A DNA stretch of 64,000 bases from the NCBI GenBank assembly GCA_021229015.1, contig CM037780.1, forward strand, positions 69,814,656 to 69,878,655. The letters run 5' to 3'. A model generated the notes under the pieces. The model saw nothing but the letters and a program-made list of their open reading frames with translations. It was not told where the DNA came from and made no database searches. Made by a program: the position numbers and the translations under genes. Positions 1 to 11,235 of the stretch are shown here, in pieces (position 1 is the stretch's first letter; each line of letters opens with the position of its first letter). The stretch is from Solen grandis. Taxonomy: Eukaryota; Mollusca; Bivalvia; Adapedonta; Solenidae.

Positions 1-498
1 AAACTTAATCATTTGTATATGAAATAGAAATTGACATACTTGATGTGGATATTTCAACTCCAAAAGGTCAATAATTGACATATACAAAATTAGTTTTATA
101 CATATTACATGTGTATAATATACATGCTTAATGCAAAATCTGTATCAAATTATATGTTGAGGTTGGTAAGTCCCAGCACAAAAACTTAACCAGCTAAAGC
201 AAGGGTACATTTTCATGGGGTAATTCTATTCTAAACACCCCATATATGTGTTTGCATTGTCTTGTACCATGCTTTGCATTAACTTTTTATTATGCCACCG
301 AGGAATATTGTTTTTGCCCTGTCTATTTCTTAGTGTTGATTGTTGTTTTTTTTGTTGGTTTGTCAGCAATTTTAACATTAGCCATAACTTGAAATCTACA
401 CAAGATATTAACTTGAAACTTCATATATGAGTAGACTGTGACTAGCAGAAGTGCAGTGGCTAAGACTCTAACATAACACTCTACCTGGCCCCTTTTTT
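1..498. other. AT-rich non-coding sequence with an old repeat fragment
   Basis: No gene is visible. About 395-475 (ending in a GACTAGCAGAAGTGCA-like motif) recurs at 9176-9242, and weaker relatives lie at 1370-1440 and 5575-5635. It is therefore an old dispersed repeat in which AGCTCACC elements are often embedded. The open frame at 248-430 has no recognisable domain and AT-driven composition. Confidence 0.5.
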
Positions 499-1309
499 AG
501 ATCACCAGAGTACAATGTTCTCAAGGTGAGCTATTAGGATCACCCTGCGTCTGTCATCATCGTTTACAAATTGGTTTAAATGACATCTCCTCTGAAAACA
601 CTGAGTAAGAATTGATGGAACTTGGAATGGGTGAAACTCCACAAAAGTTGCTAAAATAAACTTGATCCATGTAGAACTCTGGTTGCCATGGCAACCAATA
701 GAATTTTACTTTAAAAACTTAAAAATTCTTCTCATCTGAAACCAGTGGTCAGAATATGATTTCCTTTGGAACAATAGTCTCCTCATAATGCTCTACCATA
801 ATTGCTAAAATCAAGTTCATCCCTTGAAAAATGAGGCCCCTAGAGGGTCAGCTAGTTTCCTTATATACTCTTTATAGAAAATTCCAAAATTCTTCCTCTA
901 TGAAGCCAAAAGTCAGAATTAAATTTCATTTAGCACAAATGGTCACCTGATGAATGTCTACCATAATAGCTAAAACAAAGTTGATCCCTTGAAAAAATGA
1001 GGCCTCTAGGGGGTCAGCTAGTTTCCTTATATATATTATAGAAAATTTTATAAAATTCTTCTCTTTAGAACTTCTGTTCAGAATTAATTCTTGCTGTGCA
1101 CCAATTATACCTCATTGCGTAAGCATTTTGATTCCTTGAAAATTTAAGCCTCCAGATGATTGACTAAATTAAGTGTTGTTTATTTTATCTGAAACTTGAA
1201 TCTGATTGCTGCTAGAGGTAAATTCAAATGGCTTGAATCAACTTAAATAAGATGTACTCTGTAAATGTACTCTGGTGAGTAATCTAGGGTCATTATAGCC
1301 CTCTTGTTT
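499..1309 (+). mobile_element. AGCTCACC-family dispersed element, copy A (degenerate)
   Basis: Left end is a diverged version of AGCTCACCTGAGC..GCTCAGGTGAGC and the right end is GGTGAGTAATCTAGGGTC followed by CCTCTTGTTT. The body carries the family signatures: CATCTCCTCTGAAAAC, GTTGCCATGGCAAC and repeated GTCAGCTAGTTTCCTTATA. No coding capacity. It is one of roughly ten copies in the window, all with the same end structure. Confidence 0.75.
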
Positions 1310-1460
1310 AATTATCTTCCTTTTTGATATTTCTTTGTCATTTTTTGTCTAGAGCATAACTAAAACATGAACTATACAAGATATTGACATGAAATTTAAG
1401 TTATAAGTAGATTGGGAATTTGGACAGTAACCAAGAACTGTAACTCTACCTTAAATTTTT

Positions 1461-2101
1461 AGCTCAACTGAGCACTATGTCACTTAATTTTACATAGATT
1501 TATTTAGGAAAAAACTAGAAAAATCTTCTTGTTCAATACCACAAGGTCTAGAGTTTAGATATTTTGTGTGTAACATGGCTTAGTGAACCTCTACCAAGTT
1601 TGTTCAAATCATGGCCTTGGGGTCAATATTGGTCCCGCCCTTGGGGTCACTTGATTTTACATAGACTTATTTAGGAAAAAACTAGAAAAATTTCTTGTCA
1701 GAAACCACAAGGCCTAGAATTTAGATATTTGGTGTGTAACATGGCCAAGTGAACCTCTACCAGGTTTGTTCAAACCATGGCCCTTGGGTCAAAATTGGCC
1801 CCACCCTCAAAAGATCTTCTCAGAAACCACAAAGCCTGGAGTTAAGATGTTAACTAGTGGACCTCAACCAAGTCTGTTCAAAGCATGGCCCTGGTGTAAA
1901 AATTGGCCCTACCCCAGGGGTCATTTTTTTTATTTTTTTTTTTTTTTTTTTTTATTAGGGCTATGACTTCCAAAATTTGGATGGCAGGTACAGTTTTTGT
2001 GTGGAATTTAGATGATCTTGCTCTACCTCTGCAGCATGGATTAAGTATTCAGTATGACTCATAATACAATGTTTCTCAGGTGAGCAATGGCCCTCTTGTT
2101 T
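1461..2101 (+). mobile_element. AGCTCACC-family element, copy B (internally deleted)
   Basis: Starts with AGCTCAACTGAGCAC and ends with CTCAGGTGAGCAATGG then CCTCTTGTTT. The 5' body is missing; it passes straight into core repeats of about 165 bp marked by CAAGGCCTAGA, TTTGGTGTGTAACATGG and TTGGGGTCA. A T-rich run lies at 1926-1953. Its 3' part belongs to the duplicated block described at 1747-2119. Confidence 0.75.
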
Positions 2102-2119
2102 TTATTATCTCCCATTATT
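1747..2119 (+). repeat. Duplicated block, copy X1 (partner 3268-3642)
   Basis: This 373-bp block, from AAGTGAACCTCTACC to CTCCCATTATT, is repeated almost perfectly at 3268-3642. The visible differences are in the T-rich run. It contains the 3' end of copy B plus a few flanking bases. In the partner copy the block runs straight into TAATTTTACAATG; here it is interrupted after CCATTATT by copy C. Confidence 0.85.
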
Positions 2120-3149
2120 AGCTCACCTGAGCACTTTGTGCTCAAGTGAGCTTTTAGGATCGCCCTTCGTCCGTCGTCCGTCGTCGTGCGTCGTGCGACG
2201 TGCGTCGTCCGTCGTGCGTCGTCAACAATTTTCTTTAAACGACATCTCCTCTGAAACCGCTGGACAGAATTTAATGAAACTTGGCAGGAATGTTCCTTTG
2301 GTGAGGCTCTACAAAAGTTGCTAAAATAAACTTGATTCATGTAGAACTCTGGTTGCCATGGCAACAAAAAGAAGAAAAAAAATGAAAACTTTAAAAATCA
2401 TCTTCTTCAAAACTACTGGCCAGATTTTAAAATAAATTGGTACAGATGTTCCTTGGGTCAACCTCTACCAAAGTTGCTAAAATTATTCCGATCCGTAAAA
2501 AAACATGGCTGCCAGGGGCGGGGCTTATTTGCCTTATATGTATATAGAGAAACCTTTAAACAACATCTCCTCTGAAACCACTGGACAGAATTTGATTAAA
2601 CTTGGCAGGGATGATCCTTGAGTCAACCTTCACAAAAGATGCTAAAATAAAGTTGATCCATGTAGAACTCTGGTTGCCATGGCAACAAAAAGAAGAAAAA
2701 AATGAAAACTTTAAAAATCATCTTCTTAAAAACTACTGGCCAGATTTTAAAATAAATTGGTACAGATGTTCCTTGGGTCAACCTCTACCAAAGTTGCTAA
2801 AATTATTCCGATCCGTATAAAAACATGGCCACCAGGGGCGGGGCTTATTTGCCTAATATGTATATAGAGAAATCTTTAATCAACATTTCCTCTGAAACCA
2901 CTGAACAGAATTTGATTAAACTTGGCAGGGATGATCCTTGGGTCAACCTTCACAAAAGTTGCTAAAATAAAGTTGATCCATATAGAACTCTGGTTGCCAT
3001 GGCAACAAAAAGAGAAAAAAAATGAAAACTTTAAAAATCATCTTCTTAAAAACTACTGGCCAGATTTTAAAATAAATTGGTACAGATGTTCCTTGGGTCA
3101 ACCTATTTGTCTCAGGTGAGCGATTTAGGGCCATCATGGGCCTCTTGTT
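2120..3149 (+). mobile_element. AGCTCACC-family element, copy C, boundaries fixed by an empty site
   Basis: Runs from AGCTCACCTGAGC to CCTCTTGTT. The pre-insertion sequence survives at 3635-3650, where CCATTATT joins directly to TAATTTTAC, so the inserted piece is about 1,030 bp with at most a TT duplication. The 5' end can fold through GCTCACCTGAGCAC and GTGCTCAAGTGAGC; the 3' end has a GGGCCATCATGGGCC hairpin 5-8 bases from the terminus. Inside are three tandem units of about 320 bp (starting near 2239, 2558 and 2877), each with a GTTGCCATGGCAAC palindrome. No open frame of note. Lack of a clear target duplication and a 3' hairpin resemble non-autonomous Helitron-like elements, but the canonical CTRR end is not present, so the class is unresolved. 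Confidence 0.8.
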
Positions 3150-3749
3150 TAATTTTACAATGAATTTCTGTCCAGATTTTAACTTATTTACTATATACTT
3201 AAAACTATATAAGGTATTGACTTGAAACTTCATATCCTTTGCACACCAGTAGCTTATTGAAATAAATAAGTGAACCTCTACCAGGTTTGTTCAAACCATG
3301 GCCCTTGGGTCAAAATTGGCCCCACCCTCAAAAGATCTTCTCAGAAACCACAAAGCCTGGAGTTAAGATGTTAACTAGTGGACCTCAACCAAGTCTGTTC
3401 AAAGCATGGCCCTGGTGTAAAAATTGGCCCTACCCCAGGGGTCATTTTTTTAAAAAAAATTTAATTTTTTTTTTTTATTAGGGCTATGACTTCCAAAATT
3501 TGGATGGCAGGTACAGTTTTTGTGTGGAATTTAGATGATCTTGCTCTACCTCTGCAGCATGGATTAAGTATTCAGTATGACTCATAATACAATGTTTCTC
3601 AGGTGAGCAATGGCCCTCTTGTTTTTATTATCTCCCATTATTTAATTTTACAATGAATTTCTGTCCAGATTTTAACTTATTTACTATATACTTAAAACTA
3701 TATAAGGTATTGACTTGAAACTTCATATCCTTTGCACACCAGTAGCTTA
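3150..3749 (+). repeat. Duplicated block Y1-X2-Y2
   Basis: Y (107 bp, AATTTTACAATGAATTTCTG to AGTAGCTTA) occurs at 3150-3256 and 3643-3749; X2 lies between at 3268-3642. The simplest reading is a tandem duplication of an X+Y unit of about 480 bp, with copy C later inserted at the first X/Y junction. The near identity of the copies means the duplication is recent. Confidence 0.8.
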
Positions 3750-4011
3750 GAAAAATAATCTCCAAATTGATGTATTTAATTTAAAAAGTTTTATTGCAAT
3801 GACTAAATATGTAATTTGATATTCCGGCCAATATGTTAGCATTTCCATTTGTTTATATAAAGTTTACATTTTCTGAAGATGGAGGATATATTGATTTTAT
3901 TCAGAAAAAAATCAATTCACACATAAATTTTCAAATTTTATTCAAGAATTCAAATTATCTGAAATTTTAAAATTGAATGATATCAGTTATAGAAAGTTTG
4001 AATGTTTTTTA

Positions 4012-4986
4012 GTGCTCATGTGAGCTTTTAGGATCAATGAATGTCTGGCGTCCGGCGTCTGTCTGTTGTCTGTCGTCCACAATTATTTCAAATGACATCC
4101 GCTCAGAAACTACTGGGCCAAATTTGATGAAAATTGCATGTGATGTTCCTTGCCAAAGTTATTCAAATGGTTCCGGTCCATTGCATATCTTGGTCACAGG
4201 AGCTAAAAATAGATTTTAAATGTGAAATCTTTAAAAATCTTCTTCTCTGAAACCGCAAGGCCTAGAGCTTAGATATTTGGTGTGTGGCATTGTCTTATGG
4301 ATCATTACCAAGTTTATTCAAATCATGACACTGGAGTCAAAATTGGCCCCTCCCCAAGGGGTCACTTGATTTTACAATGACTTACATAAGAAAAAACTAG
4401 AAAAATCTTCTTGTCAGAAACCACAAGGCCTGGAGTCTAGATATTTGGTGTGTGGCATTGTCTTATAGGCCATTACCAAGTTTGTTCAAATCATGACCTT
4501 GGGGTTGAAATTGGGTCCGCCCCAGGTGTCACTTGATTTTACAATGACTTGTATAAGAAAAACTAGAAAAATCTTCTTGTCTTAAACCACAAGGCCTGGA
4601 GTTTAGATATTTGGTGTGTGGCATTGTCTCGTGGGCCATTATCAAGTTGTTCAAATCATGACCCTGGGGTCAAAATTGGCCCCGCCTCAGGGGTCACTTG
4701 ATTTTACATAGATTTATATAAGAAAAAAAATAGAAAATTCTTCTTGTTAGAAGTTTAGATATTTGGTATTTGGCATTGTCTTATGGACTATCACCAAGTT
4801 TGTTCAAATCATGACCCTGGGGACCTTCAAAGTTTGGATGGCAGGTACAGTTTTTGTGTTGAATTAGGTGATCTTGCTGTCCTTCTGCATAGATTATGTA
4901 TTCACTATGACTCGCAATACAATGATTGTCATTGAGGGCAATGTTTCTCAGGTGAGCGACTTAGGGCCATCATGGCCTTCTTGTTT
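4012..4986 (+). mobile_element. AGCTCACC-family element, copy D (5' arm missing)
   Basis: Begins within the terminal palindrome (GTGCTCATGTGAGC) and ends CTCAGGTGAGCGACTTAGGG..CTTGTTT. Contains at least three core repeats of about 165 bp, each with ACAAGGCCTGGAGT, ATTTGGTGTGTGGCATTGTC and TTCAAATCATGACC. No coding capacity. Confidence 0.78.
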
Positions 4987-5656
4987 TATGACTGCTGTGG
5001 ATTACCAATTGAATGATCATTAGAATAAACTATTTAAACTTATTGATAATATTGATTATCTTTGAATTATTGATCATTATTGATTGTCTCATTTTATACA
5101 TTTTTATGCTGCAGGTGTTTTGAAATTTAACAAAAACAAATTACATGCTTTATTGAATTACACACCTGTAAAGTTGAAAAACATATTTTTAACTATTTCA
5201 AATGTTAATTTTATGTTATACCAAAATATTAAACATTCTTAAATGACCTGTGTTGCATTATAGCCTTTACATACATTTTCATATGCTTTAGTAGTTCATT
5301 TTTGTCCACAAATGAAGTTTAATATGTTCAGTGCTGAAAAGCAGCAATAACTGGAAAAAAAAAAGTTTTTGGGTTGACTTTAACGTTGTCAAACATACTT
5401 TTTATTAAAGATATGTCAAATCTCATGACAGGTTTTAAACCTTCAAAAAAGGCACCCATTTTATAACGTTGCAGGGAATCGCTGTAAGGATTGGCTCATT
5501 TCTGAGGCAACAATTTTTTTACCCATTTCAATACACTACAGGCATTCGCTGTAAAGATTGACCCGGTGCGCAAAGGATATATAAGTAGGTGACACCTAGG
5601 AAAAGTGTAGTGACCAAGAACCATAACTCTATTTTGCAGTTAGTGTTTTTTTGTTG

Positions 5657-5692
<36 letters not shown>

Positions 5693-6833
5693 TTTTTTTT
5701 TTTTTAATTATACTTATGGATGGAAAAATCGTGAAAATAATAAAACTGTTCAGAACACAAGAAAAAATGCATAAAGTGTAAAAACCTACTAATAACAGAT
5801 TTTAAGGCGCATTTCACGTCACTTCCGACAAATTAAAGCATATTACAACGATCCTCTGTGAAAACTATACTAGTCAAGATATTGAAATGCATGACTCATC
5901 CTTTTAGGTATATAATTGAAAACAAACTATATTTTGACATCTAAAAAGTGATTCCGAAACAGTCTTTTTAACTTGACTAGTTATTCTGGAGGTTTTATTC
6001 AGCAGTCTTCCTTGATATGCAGACAAGTGCAGAAATTTATATATCATCAATGAATTTACATTCTTCGTAAATAGTTTCATCATAATACAGATAATTAAGT
6101 TGCTGCGAGGCCTTTGTCGGTATATCACTGAGGCGCAACTAGGATTAATGACCTTGCTATATGGCATCACGCTGTGTCTGGTTTAAAGATGGGTGTCTTT
6201 CAAGGATTTATAACCCTGTGTTATAATTTTTCCCTGTAGCCCCGTTTGACGTTTTTAGTTTTATATATATTTATTGAGCTTAAATGAAGAATGCGGCGTC
6301 ATTAATTGATTTATTTTCTTTGATCAGACAAGGAAATCACATCAGGTGATAATTTATTGAAATGAGACCATTTAAAAATACTGATGAAGAAGGCAATCTG
6401 CTAATTGAGCAAAACTGTTTTTCACACACTGTAATCTTCAGTCAACTTTCTTCATATTATTGTAAATGCATATATGAAGAGGATATGGGGGCGTACATAC
6501 AACAAACGGGATATAAATGGGGTGATGATTAAGATCTGGAATCTTACATAGATGTTGTGAAGCAAAGTGCTAGGAAATAACGCAAAGATATTCTGTGTAA
6601 TTTTTTTAAAATCATGATTTGAACTTCTCATCGGTAACAGAGGAACAAAAGGCAAATCACGAGTGAGAGGTATGAATTCCTGTATTTTGAAATTGACATG
6701 TAGGAGTTAAGTTCTTTAAATAGTTGGATCCAAATGATGACAAACCATAACCAAAAGTCTCTACAATACTATGTATTTATAGATCTTCATAATAAATAGA
6801 ACTTTAAAGCACACACACAAAATATAATACAAT
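4987..6833. other. AT-rich intergenic or intronic sequence
   Basis: Nothing coding is recognisable. A T run with few interruptions lies at about 5659-5705, and a fragment of the old dispersed repeat near 5575-5635. Short open frames here have low-complexity composition and no motif. Confidence 0.5.
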
Positions 6834-6835
6834 TA

Positions 6836-8083
6836 CAGTGGAACCTCACTATTAAGGCCACGTATGGGACCGGGCACAAGTGGCCTTAATTTGAAATTTG
6901 GCCTTAATAGCAAGGTTTCACAAAGTCAAAAGGGATTATGTCCCTTATGTCCCTTTGACACATCAACCATACACTTGTGTGTTATGTGTTGTGTTTGTTA
7001 TGTGAATTTTGTGTAATCAATTGATTATTCAAATAACTAATTAAATAAGCCATTTTAAGTTTCGTTTTTATAAGTTTTATTTTTTTAAATTGTTAAAAAG
7101 AAAATCTAAAAGAATAATTGCATCCATATCGGAAGTCATTTAGGCATAGACTCCGAAGAAAAATCATATTGTTTAAAATAAAACTTATAATCATGGTTGC
7201 TGTTAATGATAATGAATATTGATTCATGTTTTATACCTGAGTCTTTCCATTGCCAAACTGTTCAGCTAGAACACGATGAGATTTACCATGGCTATCATTA
7301 ATCAATAAAATTCTGTCTTTGAGAGAAAGTTCTTTACGTTTCTTACTCTTGGTTTTGATGAATGAATTCTGAATGCATTTCATGAAGTGCACATTATTTA
7401 TCATTGTGTTTTTCTCACGTTTAATATGAATATTTACTAATTAGCTATAAATTTTGCAAAACAGACGTGCCGATTATCAGTTACCCATAATCATCAATTC
7501 ATATGTCCCTAATACTTTAATGAAAGTATTAATTACCATCAGTTTGATTTCGATGTTTATAATGACGATGCATCGAAAACATAGGGTTATCAAATGCCTT
7601 TTGCTAAATTTATTGGACAAAAAGATGCAAACATCATACACATCGCTTTTAATAAAGGGATCCATTAACGTCCCATTTTTCGAAACAAACTGACACCTGG
7701 ACCTATTGTCAGTTTGCTCCTTGTGTACTGCTATCAAAACAAAAGAAAGTGTCAAAATGTCGGGCGCGTGAAACACACAGACTGGTTTGCAAAATACTGA
7801 GACTGGTTAACATAACTTACGATGGTATTTCACGTAACCAGTCAGATAAAAAATCGAAAGTGTTATCGCCCTTGGACAGGTGCCCGCTTTAGCTAGGTTC
7901 ATTTTGCACTGTAAACACCGATCGGGACTGAAAATGGTGCCCGCATTTCGCAATAGCCAGGTGCCCGCATTATTGAGTTTTGCGGCCAAATAAACATACA
8001 GCAAAGCAATCCAGACCGCGAATTTTGCCCGTAATTAGAAGTTGCCCGTATTATTAAGGTGCCCGCTCAGTGAGTTTCTACTG
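6836..8083 (-). mobile_element. pogo/Tigger-like DNA transposon, mostly non-autonomous
   Basis: The left end CAGTGGAACCTCACT and the right end, read inward as CAGTAGAAACTCACT, match at 13 of 15 bases. Each is flanked by TA (6834-6835 and 8084-8085), the target duplication of the Tc1/mariner group. CAGTnGAACC ends are typical of pogo/Tigger. A transposase N-terminal remnant is at 7231-7383 on the minus strand, so the element's 5' end is at 8083. The subterminal regions differ on the two sides: AAGGCCAC/GGCCTTAAT repeats on the left and repeated GTGCCCG/TTGCCCG words on the right. The DDE catalytic region is absent. Confidence 0.85.
7231..7383 (-). pseudogene. Tigger/CENP-B-type transposase N-terminal HTH remnant
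   Basis: Fifty codons from an ATG at 7383. The segment KKRKELSLKDRILLIND, followed by GKSHRVLAEQFGNGKTQ, matches the first helix-turn-helix of pogo/Tigger transposases and CENP-B, which binds the element's ends (typical pattern: LTL.DK..LI.....GKSQR.LA..FGIGKTQV). The frame runs M-49 residues-Val-stop. The end, ACTCAG followed by GTATAA, could also be a 5' splice site, with a lost downstream exon. The second HTH and DDE domain are not present in the element, so this is a fragment and not a working transposase. The identification rests on motif pattern, not a search. Confidence 0.75.
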
Positions 8084-8085
8084 TA

Positions 8086-9969
8086 ATCCTTCAATTTGAG
8101 AATGATTTCCTTATTTTAAAAGAGTAGTTCTTAGGGAATGTTTCCTTCCCAAATAATTATTTCAAAACTTACTCATACACAATCAATTTCAAACAGTAAT
8201 AAAATACAACTACTGTATAAATAAAATGCCCCCCCCAACCCCACCCCCTACCCCCAAACACACACACACACACACTTGAAATATCCCCCTTTTTCTCTGC
8301 TAAATCGCGCATTAACAAAATTCAATTGTTTGAAGTTACGGTTTTAATGGAATGGAAATATATGTAATATAAAAATAGCTGCATTCATATTGTACAGCAA
8401 CATAGAATACTTAATTTAGAAAAATAAGGCTGCATTGCTTTTTGAGACGGGCCGATTATTGTTCCCCCAATAGTCAAAAAGCAAATTGATAATTAAACCA
8501 ATGAAAAAGTGCCTCGTAAGTATTTTATGCCAAAGTGTTGGGTATGGTTACATGACCTTGTGTATATTCTTTCTTTAAACATCTTTATCTAGTCTTAATG
8601 TTCATCCTAACAAAAGGTGTTTACAAAATAAAATATGCTTGTAACTTCCAAGTAAACAAAAAACATCAAAAGCAGGTTTTTATGCAAACTTTCGGATTTT
8701 AATATCTATTAATCAGTGCGACAAAAATTTAAAACATTTATATGTTTACATTTTCCAATTCTTTTCTTACAAAGTAGAGTAAATTATAAAATATTTGTTC
8801 TTTTCCTTATTTACAAGTTGTTTTATAAAATTAGTCATAAACCTGCGAATTCCGCCATTTTATAAACATTTGATCTCGGGATGTGACACAACATTTTTGT
8901 TATAATTATTATTTTAACCCCTATTAACCGCCTTATAATAGAAAAATAAAGAAGGGAAAGAAATGGAAATGATAATATATATATAATGTGTGACTAATAA
9001 TTAATATTCTATTCAGCTTTAAAAAGTAAAGACGAGCCATTACAAAATACATATTTCCCCTTTCTCTTAATGAAATTTAAAAATGGAGCAGATAAACCAA
9101 TTTCGTTCTCTGATACAACATGATGTTTCGACCAATCAGAGAGTTGCATGGCCATATTAAAGAGACTCCGAGTTACTATATAAGGTATTGACTTGAAACT
9201 TCATATATGAGTAGAATGTGACTAGGAGAAGTGCATTGTCTAAGAACTAAAACCTAATACCTAAGACCTAATAACTACATTCATTGATCACGTAAATCAT
9301 AAGTTTGAAAGTATAAGATCTATTTTTTATGCCCCTGAAGGTGGGTATGTAGTAATCTGTGTGTTCGATTCAATTGATTTTCTGATTGATTTCTCATCAT
9401 CGCTTTCAAAAAAGCCGACTTTTCTTACCAATGAATCCGACAATTTTATTGCCTTGTCATTATTTTTTTTTGTAACTAATCAATGATTTCCGGTACTTGG
9501 GACACTAAGTTAAACATCTGGACAACCATGATTAATGCATGTGACTTATGATCTTTTTATAGACATTAGTAATTGTTTTAAAGATAGCACAAACAGAAGA
9601 GATTAAAATTGGTAATTTTCCACTTGAGAGACGCTGAATGTAACTTTCATGTCAATCTCCCCAAATAGAAAAACTCTTCTTATAATTAGCCTTTTTTCTT
9701 CATTGTAAACCTAATTTATTTAATTGAAATAATGTTTAACTGAAATCAAACTTATTTATTCAAAAGAATAAGTATATATATGTGTATAATTCAATTCATA
9801 ATTCGTCTTCCTCTGTGAATGGAATTCTCCCAACTTGAGACCTACAGAACGATAGTATGGTGACACTATTTTTTTTCATCCATATATTTTGAAATATGAT
9901 AAAAGTTTTTAAAAATCTTCATTGGTAAAAAAATGATTTTAGTTTGTATTGACATTTATGCACTTGAAA
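8086..9969. other. AT-rich sequence with C-rich and CA microsatellites
   Basis: A pyrimidine-rich run of C blocks followed by (CA)n lies at about 8227-8276. An old-repeat fragment lies at 9176-9242. No gene or conserved domain is visible in either strand. Confidence 0.5.
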
Positions 9970-10110
9970 ATTAACTGCATCATGATATTCGTCTTATATG
10001 AGGGAAGGGGTAATTGAGTCAAAATGTGTTTGCATGGGGCGACAGGTATATGCGTCAAAATGAGTCTACATGAGGGAATGGGTAGATACATCAGAATGCG
10101 AATTTTCCTA
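9970..10110 (+). repeat. Degenerate fragment related to the TTAA MITE end
   Basis: Contains TATATGAGGGAAGGGGTAA and GCGTCAAAATGAGTCTACAT followed by GAGGGAATGGGTA, the same words as the 3' end of the MITE at 23148-23381. It is diverged and lacks the TTAA-flanked termini and central palindrome. Confidence 0.6.
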
Positions 10111-10296
10111 CTATGTGTAATATACATGTTTTATTGTATTTTACTCCTATTTAATGACGTTATATTGCATAAAAGAATAATAAGAACAATTATATAATAT
10201 GTTTGAAAACTTTTATTAAGAATATAACATTTGAAAAAGACACTGTGACAGTGAGTCCATGCACACGGTATGGTATGTAAACTATCACAATCATAC

Positions 10297-10315
10297 GGGG
10301 GGGGGGGGGGGGGGG
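10297..10315 (+). repeat. Homopolymer G tract (19 G)
   Basis: An uninterrupted run of 19 G. Similar runs occur at 23036-23051 and 49383-49404. Such tracts can form G-quadruplexes and are also prone to length error in assembly. Confidence 0.9.
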
Positions 10316-10399
10316 ATATATATTCAAGGCAGGGGAGAATGCCGACTATATTCTCCGAATATTTTGACCAAAAAAAACCACTGAAGGTCAATCGGACAT

Positions 10400-11235
10400 G
10401 ACCCCTAATGCAAGTTGTCAGATCCTAATCGCGTATAGTAGAGGAGCACCAATTAGGATATGATTTTAATGAGATTGGCTAAACTTGTTATTCTAAGAGT
10501 TTATGGGCTTCTGTTTTGAGCTCTAATTCTTAGTGTATATGATTATTCACATATTCAGAAACTATACAAACTTCATCATTTTAATGAAGTGCTTGTTTAT
10601 ACCACAAACAAAAATCTGATAAAAAACAGTAGGATTTGCTGCTTAAGAGCACAAGATGAAAGCTACTGATCTAATGACAGTGGAGCTACTCCCATTACCA
10701 GGGATTATGACAGCTTTGTTGACATTTAGACACAAATGATGTGTCAGGTGTAATGGTTTATTGGTCACGATTCTTGCCAGGGAGTGACCTTCATGTAATG
10801 TCCAGGAAACTTGTCAGTATCAAATGTTTTTATACTGAACATGGGGGTGCAAACATTTCAAACTGATAATTATCTGTAAAATAACACTAATGTTAATGGA
10901 TTGATTTGTCATACATTATCCTTATATATGCTGCAAGATGTTATGTCCGTCCATAATCTGCCAGCAAGCCAAATCTTGTGCATGCTATTACCTCTCCAAG
11001 AGATTTAAACAAATCTTCATAGATGCTCATTTTGAAGTGTTGATGTGCATAATACACTTTACATTTCAGACAGGTAAAGCATTGCAGAGATTATGATTCT
11101 ACTAACATGATTTGAGACATGTATGATGGGTTTTTGCTGGGATTCCATAGAACACACACACAATTTCCCTGTGTTACAGCTGAACCATTGGACATATATT
11201 GCATGATAGCACTTTTGTAAGGTCAGCTGCTTATA
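10400..11235. other. Apparently single-copy sequence, no gene seen
   Basis: No repeat signature of this window and no extended open frame. The part at about 10630-10830 has higher complexity and GC than its surroundings and could be a conserved non-coding element. That is only an impression from composition. Confidence 0.35.

Noticed and set aside
2136..2324. Open frames in the CGTCCGTCGT-rich part of the AGCTCACC elements
   Set aside because: They translate short GTCCGTC repeats and differ in frame from copy to copy.
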